Below, one piece after another: positions 40,301 to 50,800 of a stretch of DNA of 64,000 bases; the stretch's first letter is position 1; each line of letters opens with the position of its first letter. Position numbers and translations under genes: made by a program. Origin of the DNA: Nemopilema nomurai (lineage: Eukaryota; Cnidaria; Scyphozoa; Rhizostomeae; Rhizostomatidae); contig ML133436.1 in assembly GCA_003864495.1 (NCBI GenBank), positions 496,001 through 560,000 on the forward strand, in the 5' to 3' direction. The notes under the pieces are model-generated. The model saw nothing but the letters and a program-made list of their open reading frames with translations, was not told the origin of the DNA and did not search any database.

Positions 40301-43300
40301 CCAGATAAAAAGCCTTTTGTTGATAAGTAAACATTGAAGGAGAAACGGAGCTTATAGACACTCTATCGAATCAATTCTAACACGTGTTTCTTATTTTAAC
40401 TTACTGAGCGCGATAGATGCTTAGCAATCGTCAGAAACCCAACAGCCGTCTCGAATTCAGCCTAAAGAGAATAATTGAGAAGGTTATAAAACAGCCTTGA
40501 GATTAACATCCAAGGAATAGATTGGGCTTAGATTAATGATGAGAATAAAGAGGCATAGAGAGCTAAACATCCAGCAAAAAGCACTTGGCTATATGCTATG
40601 TTTAGGTGACACTACAGAGTAAACAAATGGCTTCATTCCGCACCCTTCTATGGTGCAAGGTGGGCTATGGGAATACATCTCAAATGTTTTCCAAAATATA
40701 GGCGAAGGAACAATGCGATCTCGCTTTAAATAGGCGAAGAAACAATGTTAATCTAGAGCTAAAAACCTGCTTGAATCAAGTTTAGCTGAAGCTGTTTCCA
40801 TATAAAACTTGTGGTTAAGTGCAACTGGTGGAATTGACCAAATGACAATAAAGGATGTCTTTAGGAAAAGCTGGTGCTTGCAATTGGTAGGTCAAGTTTG
40901 GGGTAAGTTATGAGGATATAGAAACCAGCTTTATACAATAAACGAAAACATCATTTTGGATTCTTGTGCAACATCAGAGGCATCAAGCAATAGACAGGAG
41001 GGTAAAACGCTGTTGGTTAAAAAATACATTCACTTTCATTCACCCAGGCATTTTACACTGTTGTGCAGAAACAAAGATAGAGAGCAAGACAGGTTTCAGT
41101 ATAGACTAGCTTATTTGAAAGGCTTAGTCAAATACCCGATTATGATGCAATTACCAACTAGGAATGATTTTAACGAATATAACTAACGATTTTTTTGCCA
41201 AGACATAATCACAAAACTTCAATACAGTTAAACTCTTACAAAAAATTTAAAAAAACGAGGTGATCTTACCATTCTTTCTGCATTCTTGCTAGACTGTAGT
41301 TTCTCCCACTCTTTCTCGTCAACTTTACGAATGCGCATGTGTTTATCAGTCTAACGAAAAAATATAAATCAAGAACAACGTTTGCTATCAGAAAAATATC
41401 ACATGATCTGTCACTTGCCGGTAAAATAGTAATGCCCTTGTACAAACAAGGTTTGCTCTTCTGACTAAATAAGAGGGTCCTTAAAGCAGATTTTACCCCG
41501 AATCATCTTTCACAGTAAATCGTCTAGATCATAGCCTCGAAATCACGGCATCCTTCTTGTTACGTAGATATAAGACACCATACCATTTATGCAACAAGCA
41601 CAACCACACGAAAAGTTCGGTGTCCGCTTTGTAAACCTTCACCGAAGTCCTTCTAGTTCTGAAATTTGCTTGAATTTAAACGGAATGGCTTTGCTGGAGT
41701 CCCTCAACCAAAATTGGTACCAATCGATTCTTATTTATCCAGGCCTTCTTAATGGATTACAATTTGAGTGCAAAATCTAAAATACAGGCTACGAATAAGG
41801 TGGTCTGCATTTTCCGTTCTACCTTTAGGTGAATACCCACCTTATTTATTGTAACAGTTTCCACAAAAAACTTTGAGGGAAATCTATGAAGGGAAAGAAG
41901 TAAACAAACTGAGTTTCACTAAAATGATAATGCCCCGTTGAGCAAGATGTGATTCTCTTATTTAACACCTGCCTAAGCAATTCCACACTTAGACATCATA
42001 AAGTTGTGAAATCTGATTTTGAGATTCTTAGCTATCTCCCATTTAAGCTTCATGCATTTAATTAAAGGAACGAAAACAAAAACAAAAAAGTTCAAAAAAA
42101 CCTAGCTCCAACATTGGCAGTGGTTTATAAATAAACTGTAATTTATTCAATACGAAACGCAAATTACCTTTCTTCAATAACTTCGTAGGTCAGCTTTCTT
42201 TTAAATGCACTGTAAATGAAACAAAGAAATTCATCTCCGTTAAAAGAAAAAGGACCCATTAAACTAAGTGAAGTTTTGAGTAGTACCAGCTTAAAAGGAA
42301 ATGGTTTTTTAGCTAATTTGAATGAATATTAGAGAAAGTTTTCATAAGCCATCCGATTTTGAACATGGTGCAAATATTAATGCAATTACATGCTAGAGTT
42401 TGATATTGGTTTAGTTTAAAAACAAGATCCTGATTTAACAGATTTCTGCATCACTGATTTCACAAAGCAGGTCTCCTTGAGCCAGCTGTAGCAGGCAAAA
42501 TTATGGAAAAAGCTGACCTATAATCAGAAAACGCATCGAAATGAACAGAATACCCAACTCTGCGGAGTCAATCGTTTAGATTAGTGAGGTAGCTCTGTGG
42601 GGCATCAAAGGTCCTACTAGGGCAATACATCAGCGATAAGCATTCCGGGCAATGGACAACAACACGCAACATGTGACGTCACAATTTTCAGACTAGCAGC
42701 ACACATATTATCTATTTCAATAACAATTACAAGTATGATGGAAATAATTACGGTTGAATATTAAAGGCATGTCTAACTTTCTAAAAGAACATATCAAGAT
42801 GATCGCTGCAAATGTGAATCTAATAAAAGAAGAAAAAGCTTCTCTACTGCTACTAAATAACGTATTGGATAGGCGATACCATGATGTAGCTAGAAGGAGA
42901 GAAGTTTTTCTTGGTATAAATGTATCAGAATCATTTAGAGCCCACCTCGCTTTTGGAAGGTCTAAAGACGTATTCTCAGATGCAATGAATTCTTCGACTT
43001 TTGAACTGTGGGACAAAAAGGCGATGTAGAAAACATTTAGATATTCCAAGGGTAAACATTAACGTTAAAAGAAAAACTAGAAGCAATAGCGTTGGGCTTG
43101 AAGTTTTAGCCATTGCTTTCGCAAGAGCAACTTGATTGACAGGAAAAACTGTAAAATGTCCCATAAGTCCAGCCACGGACGTACTGATTATAAATATGAC
43201 TTCAACTAGATTACGCCACCTATAGGTCACCCAAATAGGCGTATCAGAAAGTGTTAAATGGTAATTAAAGAGTCACTGACTCTCCAAATTTTTCAACAAA

Positions 43301-46300
43301 TTGCGGATTCATAATGGCAGGTGGCCAACACCTTCTCAATGTCCACGGTTTGTGAGGTTTAACAGGGCCAACCATCAATTGTTAATTCTCTCAGGAAACT
43401 GGTTATTATCCGTGAAAACGCTTAAAATGAAAAGGAGCCTCTAGAGAATAAAACGATTACATATGTGCCATAAAATGAGGGAGATGGAGTGAAACTAAAT
43501 TGAATTGTCACCCGTTGAAAGGATGGAAATCAGATTGGTGGACTACAAGACTGACTCTTGGGCAATTACAGCACTCTGCGCATATTGCCAGGTTTTGCAT
43601 GTGGCATATGAGAAGTAGAAGGGGATATTTTCATCTAGTTAAATCATTTTCACTAAAGGCTCTGGCCTGGCTAGAAAAAACTTCCACGCAAGTTTCACAT
43701 TCAAGAAACTCAACAAAAACCGAACAAAATGGGCCCCAAAAAATTCGCTACCAAATCTGTAGATAAAACAAATGAATACCAAGTGTCCTCGACAAACTCT
43801 TTCATCGTCGATGGAATAAAAAGGGGCGATTTGATGGTCGGACCACCTTCTGCACCACTCTTGGTCTTTGGAGTGGTTTGCACCTCGGTTCGGTCATAGA
43901 AATGCTGGAACTTTTTTCTTAGGCTGGCTTCTTGTGCCGGTGCCATGAAGGACAGCCCTAAAGAAGAAGAGGTCACGAAAATTACAAGCAGTAAGCGTCA
44001 TATGACCATATGGTGTGACCAAATAAATGAGTTGTAGAGTAGGAGAGAGCCGGAGCAGTACTCTTAGCTACCTGAGTATATTTCATAGAAAGCCCATCAT
44101 TACTATGCAAGGAATTTGACTAAAGAGATTTGGTAGACCTTTTAAAGTCATTCGATACCCAGAACCTAAGATTAGGCTCCTTTGCAAATTTGACTGTCTC
44201 TTTGATTTTAACTTTTTACATGACATAGTCTTCATGATGAATTTGAACTGTTCACTGACAGCAATAAGTTATTTTAGTAAAATGGTTCATTGTCCTAACG
44301 TCCTAAAGCGGTTCCTAAAATTGAAACAGGTCTTGAATGAAACGGGTGGCAGTGTTTATCATGCCCTTCTACAGACATGACAAATCATTTCTGCAGGTTC
44401 TAGTGCAAACAAATCATTCCTATTGCAGGCAGAGTAGAGCGAATAGGCTAACTTATTGGTGACTCCGGTGAACGCTTAAATGACACACGCACATAACATC
44501 ATTCGTAAAATGACACCCGAAGGCAAGATACCTTACCGAAAAGGCAAGACTATTAGTATCTTACTAAATGAGATGTTACAAAAGAACAGAGAGACATATA
44601 GACAGACAGGCAGACATACAAGCAGGCAGTCAGGCAGGCAAACAGACATACCGTAAATCCTCGAATTGGCCCCCCCCCTCGAAAAAGCCCCCCCCTCGAA
44701 AAAGCCCCACCCTAGAACTAAAAATTCTCAATAAGCCCCCCCTCGAATAAGCCCCCCTCGGTTTGTTGATTTTTGATTCCTGAGGTTGCCTTTGGCATTT
44801 TAGTGAATTAACACAATTTACATTTTGGTTAATAATTTTATCAAATGTTGCTTTATACTTAAGTTATTTTTTATATTATGAAAAGAAAGAAATTTCAAAA
44901 ATTATCTGTTTTATGTGGCATGTTTCAAGAAATTTTATAAGCCCCCCTTTGAATAAGCCCCCCTTTGAATAAGCCCCCCCTTAAATAAGCCCCCATCCAA
45001 AAATATCAAAAATAAATAAGCCCCCAGGGGGCTAATTCAAGGATTTACGGTACAAGCAGGCAGTCAGGCAGGCAAACAGACATACAAGCAGGAAGTCAGG
45101 CAGACAGATAGACATACAAGCAGGCAGTCAGGCAGACAGACAGACATACAAGCAGGCAGTCTTTTACTGACTGAATGGATAAACAGGTAAATAAACAAAG
45201 CAATAATTATAATGATGACAATGGAAGTAAATGTTCTCACCATGGTTAACCAGCTTATTGAAGTCAAAGTTTTGTGAAGCCAGAAACTCTAGGCTTGAAC
45301 TCTAAAAGTTTTACAAGAAAGGAAAAGTATTACCCATCACAATAGGTAAGAAGTAGAGCTTATCTAATATTGTGGGCTAATGAAATAAAGTACTATATCA
45401 GTGGTTGTGCATCTACTTTTATTAAATCAAGCAGCAACTGAATATCAGCAAAATATGGTTATTTAACTCTATTTATAAAAACAGCTATATGGCCAAACCA
45501 ACATTGTGATAGATGGAAAAGATAAGTAATTTCTGTCATTTATTAGCAACCAAAAATTAACTTAACAAATCAAAGTAAATGTCACATACTCTTTCTCAAT
45601 ACATATATATTTATAAAATAGTTGACCTATCACCTGACATTTGAAGAATGGCTCTTTTCCTTTGTATGGCCTTGGAAACACATAGCAATTGAATGGCTTG
45701 GCATCATATCTAGGGAAAGGTAAGGAAGCTCCAAATAAGTTTTGCTGTTGATGGCTTATTGATATCATATATGTGCTTAATAGTATTTCCATGCAAAACC
45801 TTCATATACTTTCAACTGATAATAGCAAGCAAGCTATTTTTATTTGCTTAGCCAGGCTGGAGTTTGTGGCAGCTATTCAGCTGATATGGGCCTGGAGCGC
45901 TAGGGCTTATGCCCTCAGGATTTCTCCTGAGGTACCCATTTACCGACCTCAGAAGGATGGACAGCTGGGTTGGCTGGGCAGCTTGTGACAAATGGTTCCA
46001 ACTGGGGCTTGAGCCTGGGTCATTAGGCTTTGCAGCGCTGTGCCTAAACCACTTGGTCACGCCACCATCAATAAACTTTTCCCATTCAACCCTTTCAAAG
46101 TGAACTAATCAAATCATAAATGGACAAACGTTTGTGTCTCTTTGTTCCATTTGAATGTGCAGATTCCATATTGAATGATGATAATACCAGACAGGTCCTG
46201 AAAAAAAATTTGGTCTGACCTAAGGCTTGTAGCATACAGTAATATACAAGAAAAACAAGTAAGAATTTTAAGCATACATTCCATTAACCTTTTCTAAATG

Positions 46301-47853
46301 GTAATAATGGAAAAAACTCAGGCTTACAGAAAAAACAATTCATATTTAAAAAATTTAGGACAGTTGTCCTTGGTAACCTTGATTTTTTGTCAAAAATCTT
46401 CTGCATTACAGGAAAACAAAAGTCTAATCTTCACAACAGGCTTTAGTTTCAATAAGAGATATTATAGTTGATCATGTTCATGCACTCCAAGATCTAAATT
46501 ATTTAAAACAGAAATGGTATCTGTAAGCAGCCTTTAACTCAGCCACAAAACTTACCGCCTTAAGCCTTAAGTATCTTTGAGATGGTGTGTCAAACAAAAC
46601 TTTTGATGGCAAACCTGATCCAATACCTAGAAAAATATTCTTTTCATTGAAAGCTGAAGTTCATTAGCCAAAGTGAAAACAAGCATTCAAGACAAGCTTC
46701 ATGCCTTTTTCAACACATCAAAATGTCACCATACAAGGTATTCAAAATACTTAAAGCTGAATGCCTTTCATGTTGACTGGAAAAGCAAGTTACTTCATGT
46801 TTATAACTACTAAAAAGCTTGAAATTTTGATTCTTTACAAATGACCAAAAACATTAACCTCATAATTCTTGAAAATGACGAAAGGTTTTCTCTTAATTCC
46901 ACTGAAAAACCAGGTTTTTTGGTGACTTAATTTTACACCAAGACTGGTTCAATCAACATAACTGAAAGCCAGTAGTCTCAGCTTAGTTTAAAAGCATCAA
47001 AGTGTATCCTCCAAACATTATATTTTAGCCTGCAACTGACTCTTTATTGGTGACGATAATTCAAGCCAAAATTTGCTCAAGCATCATACCTGTAAATTCT
47101 CCATCAATTGCAATGAAGTCACTTTCATCTATTGCATCCTTTAGGATAGGTAGCACTTCTAAAAAATCTAGATGGAAAATGCTGATTTAAGGTATATATT
47201 TTACTTGAAAATTGAGGCATAGCTCTAGCTTAGCTTTCATGGAGATTATGTTGATAAATCTATCAACAAAAAAATTATGTTTAGGTAGGGCTTTAGAGCC
47301 ACAGAACCAATGGCCAAGAAAATCCAACAACTATTTGAATCAAATTAAAGCCCAACTCTAGACTGGGTTGCAATTATTGGCTTCCAGTTGGTTGCAATTT
47401 TGGAAGCTTAAAATGTCAAGTCTCAGAAGTGATAAACACTTTACTTGATATGTAAAGAGGCCATCCTTGAAATTATCCATAGCATGGCTGTTTATTCTCT
47501 TATATTAGTTAATGATAGTAGCAGCCTACCTTTCTCGATCGATCTACTTCTGCTGTTTATCAATAGAAATACAATCAATATATCAAAGAAGCAAAATACA
47601 AGATAGAAATTCGTGAACAATAATTCATGCTTTCGTTTAATGCTAACCCTACAAGGAGCGCGAAAAGCAAACATGTGAACTCAAAGAACATTGGAGTAGC
47701 GCTATAACTAGCCATATTGACGTCTATAAAAATATCCGAAAGGCTTTTATCACTACTTTATATGACAGGGCAGCTCATAGCTAACTTGATGCATCTAATG
47801 CTTGGAATAAATAGCAAAGTGGGAAAATACTCACTTTCTCGTAAAATCTCCAT
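28322..47853 (-). CDS. PARN: Poly(A)-specific ribonuclease PARN, 23 coding exons
   Basis: PARN is a DEDD-family 3' exonuclease that removes poly(A) tails. Exons in order: 47835-47853, 47090-47167, 46556-46626, 46130-46197, 45634-45709, 45241-45301, 43780-43957, 42168-42209, 41823-41840, 41270-41350, 40405-40461, 40058-40135, 39676-39719, 39169-39211, 36273-36345, 35405-35515, 34626-34701, 34160-34215, 32475-32561, 32041-32115, 31413-31595, 30538-30654, 28322-28353. The product is about 574 residues (human 639). Catalytic residues are in place: Asp28 and Glu30 in IDGEF, Asp262 in GHNMLID, His346 and Asp351 in LHEAGYDAY. The RRM shows FGNVYVSFLDETSAFVSL; a Lys-rich, NLS-like tract follows, and the protein ends FYEPDDW, like the family's C-terminal tail. 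Phases agree throughout except at the 18-nt exon 9, which is one base short. The segment matching the R3H domain (about residues 170-205) is much reduced. Identity is very secure; exons 8 and 9 are the least certain. Confidence 0.96.
29480..29716 (-). other. Unassigned 78-codon ORF inside PARN intron 22
   Basis: An open frame from ATG at 29716 to the stop at 29480, richer in G+C than its surroundings and with protein-like composition (for example GMPIDYEVKGLLIRVPYADL). It lies on the same strand as PARN but is not part of it, since exons 22 and 23 join directly in phase. It may be a fragment of a mobile element, a nested gene or chance. I recognise no family. Confidence 0.3.
31911..31927. repeat. 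ATTC tetranucleotide microsatellite
   Basis: About four tandem ATTC units in PARN intron 20. Confidence 0.8.
35772..35904 (+). repeat. tRNA-derived sequence framed by inverted repeats (SINE-like or pseudo-tRNA)
   Basis: Within PARN intron 15, opposite strand. An A-box-like TAACTCAGCGG (35816-35826) and a near-consensus B box AGTTCGAGTCC (35860-35870) sit at tRNA spacing. The T arm pairs 4 of 5 and an anticodon-like stem is present, but the acceptor stem pairs poorly, so a functional tRNA is unlikely. The unit is bracketed by GAGTGCGG (35783-35790) and CCGCACTC (35891-35898) with further AAAGAGAG/CTCTTT pairing, giving a roughly 130-bp foldback. Confidence 0.65.
37667..38065. mobile_element. 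MITE-like inverted-repeat element with TA duplication, PARN intron 14
   Basis: The termini CACGCTTTTTTTATAAGGAA (left) and the complement CACGCTTCTTTTATAAGGAA (right) form a near-perfect inverted repeat of more than 20 bp, each preceded externally by TA (37665-37666 and 38066-38067). The internal 350 bp lacks a transposase ORF and repeats the TTCCTTA motif. TA duplications fit Tc1/mariner-type transposition in trans. The right terminus carries a second copy of the GGTTCCTTATAAA motif. Confidence 0.75.
38003..38428 (-). other. Unassigned 141-codon ORF in PARN intron 14
   Basis: The longest unexplained open frame on the PARN coding strand, spanning the right end of the 37667-38065 inverted-repeat element. 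The product would be Cys-rich and aromatic. It cannot be a PARN exon because exons 14 and 15 join directly in phase. Likely chance or element-derived. Confidence 0.2.
38935..38964. repeat. GTAT/GTTT tetranucleotide microsatellite
   Basis: Interrupted GTAT repeats with a central GTTTGTTT, in PARN intron 14. Confidence 0.8.
41823..41840 (-). other. PARN: PARN micro-exon 9 with one missing base
   Basis: Exon 8 ends in phase 2 (donor AG|GTAATT) and exon 10 opens in phase 0, so an exon of 1 + 3n bases is required between them. An 18-nt segment flanked by TAAATAAG and GTAGAA encodes GIHLK, matching the conserved GIH of PARN, but is one base short. An additional G in its GGG run (forward CCC at 41836-41838) would give WGIHLK in frame. 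As with eRF3, a homopolymer undercall is the simplest reading; a mis-predicted exon is the alternative. Confidence 0.6.
42754..43029 (+). other. Unassigned 91-codon ORF antisense within PARN intron 7
   Basis: An open frame of coding-like, highly charged composition (for example NFLKEHIKMIAANVNLIKEE and a later LDRRYHDVARRREVF), lying between PARN exons 7 and 8 on the opposite strand. A perfect TGACGTCA palindrome lies about 75 bp upstream (42674-42681). No intron, signal peptide or family is recognisable. It could be a nested single-exon gene, a retrocopy fragment or chance. Confidence 0.3.
44583..45165 (+). repeat. 32-bp minisatellite split by a MITE, PARN intron 6
   Basis: Units of 32 bp beginning CAAGCAGGCAGTCAGGCAGG and ending AGACATA occur before 44651 and three or more times after 45052, with an irregular CAGA-rich leader. 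The array is interrupted by the 400-bp element at 44651-45050. Confidence 0.85.
44651..45050. mobile_element. 400-bp MITE with TA target-site duplication
   Basis: The termini CCGTAAATCCTCGAATT (left) and the complement CCGTAAATCCTTGAATT (right) differ at one position and are flanked by TA on both sides (44649-44650, 45051-45052). The interior is mostly runs of GCCCCCC separated by TCGAATAA- or TTGAATAA-type spacers and an AT-rich core, with no ORF. Because it sits inside a minisatellite unit, removing it with one TA restores the unit exactly (AGACATA|CAAGCAGG), which proves insertion and duplication length. Non-autonomous Tc1/mariner-like origin is inferred. Confidence 0.9.
45840..46070 (-). 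repeat. tRNA-derived SINE-like element, PARN intron 4
   Basis: On the minus strand an A-box-like TGACCAAGTGG (complement of 46049-46059) and a B-box-like GGCTCAAGCCC (complement of 46005-46015) form a class-II (Leu/Ser-type) tRNA-like head. A non-tRNA body containing GTACCCATTTACCGACCTCA (plus-strand reading, near 45931) runs leftward. It is GC-richer than the intron. The several short ORFs through it are by-products. Confidence 0.65.
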
Positions 47854-50800
47854 TACAACTACGTCGATAACTCGGTTCTTCTAAGAAAGACGCGCCTCAT
47901 TTTCGAATGGGTCTCGTTTCCAGATTCATGCACCAAGTCGAGGGAAGGGTGAAAAGTTTTCTGCTCAACTATCATTATAGCCCATACATTTTTTTGGCGA
48001 ATTAAGATTTTCTATGACCTTCCCAAGGATTAAAAAAATCCATATTTATGCGCAAAAAGCTGCTAATATCTAAATAAAGTATTTCCTTCGAAATTCTAGC
48101 TTTGGTTGTCAGCAAAGCAACTTCAGAACTAAAAAGACATCAACGAATTTGCGATTTATAGCCATGAAGTTACATACCTTTGCAATGGTAGAAAAAGATG
48201 TCATTGTCCCGCTCATTACAGAAGAGGGTAAAAACCCCCAGGTCAGTTCAGTTGTATGAAGCTAAATTTTTTTGCATTTTGTGCAAATATGACGATCAAA
48301 GATATGTCAAAGACAATTAAAATTTCTGGTGGCAGTGTAAACTTATGTCAAAAAAGACACAAAGACAAATGATTACTCTCCTATCAATCCATGTTTTGTA
48401 AATAATTGCCACGATTGTGCTTCGAACCAATATTCGTTGCAGGTAAAATGAAATCACTGATTCAATTAATGCTGCTTTCTAACAAAAATGATATCGATCA
48501 TCAATAGTTACTAATTAATATGTACCTGTTTTTAAACTATGAAGCTTATAACACCACGCAAGTGAGTTTTAGAACTAATTGCAGGATCTTAAATAACGAG
48601 AATGAACTGATTTTACAACAAAACGAAAGACTATTTGACACTAAATGTTGATAGTGAAATACACTCCAAGTTCAAGCCGACAAACTACATGTTGCGAGCC
48701 AGTTTTCATTATAAAAAAGTGGGAATTATTAAAGAAAAACCACATTAATTACTAAGTATTTAAAGCAAACAACAGTTTGATAGGTTGTAAATAGAGACTG
48801 TTTCTGTACACAGATAAAGTATAGTAAATGTTTACTTATCAAAAGCGTAGAGCTCTCTAGAGCAGCAAAATTATTTTTCTTGGACTTAGAGGTTCCTAAG
48901 TCTAATTTCAAAAGCCGCCGAAAGCTCAAAAGCCTTTGGTTTGAGTTTTGGAAGTGTGAAAACCCCCCTATGTGAATACCATGAGAGAAATGCCAAGAAA
49001 ACTAGGAAAGCTTTACTACATTTTGCAGTAAATATTTGCCAATAAAAATGAATTAAAGAGGAAAAGATGCATAAGAAGTTAAACATTGATACCACAGTTG
49101 AATTCTTTCTACTCGATGCCTTATGTTCGATTATATACAGTGTATTTTTATGTTCCGTATCCAGGATTTAAAATACAATACTGACTACATTGTACCAGTG
49201 TTCGACCAGTGGAAGCAAAGCACTCCTTTGTTATGCAAAAGGCCTATCACTCTCCACAGATTAGGTTTCTCACCCCATACAATATTAAATTCAGACTTTC
49301 CAAAATCTCTACTCCACTCAAAAATGACATCAATATATTCCATTTATTCTAGACACACCCCCATTAGATATAAAGTTGGAAGCGGTAAAGTCTTCTCAAT
49401 AGATGCACGTTTTCATGCCTCGATTAATTGACTTGACAAAAACGGAAAATTGCATTCTGGGGATGAATATTCTTCTGTTATTTCTTTCCACAAAGCCAAT
49501 CATGTTATTCGAACTAAGAAAATATGCCAAAGAGATGAAAATCCATGTTGCTAAAAGTTTTCTTCTCAAACAGGAATCAAGTCCTGTTGAAATCTTTTTG
49601 AATCTTAGCTGTATTTGAATTCCAGGTGCTCTAATGAGATAAAGAGCTGGCCTTAAAAAAATGATTCACTAGCTTCAAAAAGCTTTACAGCTAGCTTCCA
49701 TAGCATATAGTTCGAATTTAGAAGCAATTGTCATTAGCAGCCAATAAAACTTGCTTTCCAAGACAATGTATAATAGTTGCGTAATGCATTAATATTGATA
49801 ACCTTGTCCAACAATGCCAAGAAGTACAAGCCTGAGAAGAGCCAAGATTGTTTACGTCAAGTCACGGCAGGTGGCTAGAGACAACCTGCAGGTGGAGTGA
49901 CTTCACGCGCAAATAGATTGAGTCTGAATTGGTATGCATTTGTATGCTTACTAAAGACATGTCATAAAAAGCCAAAGCTGGATACATAAAACAAGTTGGG
50001 ATACCTACAATCCTCGATTCAAAGATGCCCAGAAGAAAAATTCAAAAATGTTAAATTAGAGCACTAATCGCTTGCTTTCTTAATATTTTTGAATGATCCT
50101 AGGTGCAAGCTATAGATCATCTGCATTGCCAAGCCTCTCCCAAACATTTCTGTAGGAAATTTTTTCAGCAAATGGTAGCAAATATGAATTAACAAGCAAT
50201 CTCAAGACCAAATGTCAAAAACTGCTCCCAAAGCATCGCAAAATGTAATTGAATGATAGCGACACTGCCCCTGCCATTTGTAGAAATACTAAAGTTGATG
50301 ACATTCGAGAAAAGAAACGCTGGAGAGTCAACGAGTACTGCAAAAGGTAGAAGCCTTGGTAATTTCCAAGACATCTCAGCTTTGTTCCTTTTGTGTTGAG
50401 AAAGATGGTTGGTCTGACATGAGGCCAGTTTGAAGTAGAGCGAAGAAAAGGAGACAAAATAAGACGATAGAAGACAAGAAAGGAATCTTGGAGGAAGAAG
50501 GAAAAAAGTAGAAGGAAGATCCTACGAGCAAAAAGTTTACGAGGAAGAGGAAGGAGAAAAGAGTGCAGAAATATGTTGTGAATCTGTTTATAGTAATCAG
50601 TGTAATTAACCCAAATTTAAAAGCTCGTTTGAAACTTTACGACGTTTAAAAATTCCTGGTTTGATGGCAGTCACTAGAACCACTCGTCAATAAATCAGCT
50701 TTTTTTAATCAAAACAAAACACCTCTAGTTCGTTACGATGTATAACATCAATGTTTTTCTCAACGACAAGATAACCCCTACATAGCATCATCATTTACAA

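Noticed and set aside
42437..42500. Candidate extra PARN exon (LAQGDLLCEISDAEI) between exons 7 and 8
   Set aside because: Its phases are incompatible with exon 7 (phase 2 out) and exon 8; any joining creates a stop.
44583..45165. CRISPR-like array
   Set aside because: The 32-bp units are contiguous without unique spacers, and the setting is an intron of an animal gene.
45064..45267. Cys/Val/Leu-repeat ORF on the minus strand
   Set aside because: It is the translation of the 32-bp minisatellite, overlapping PARN exon 6 in another frame.
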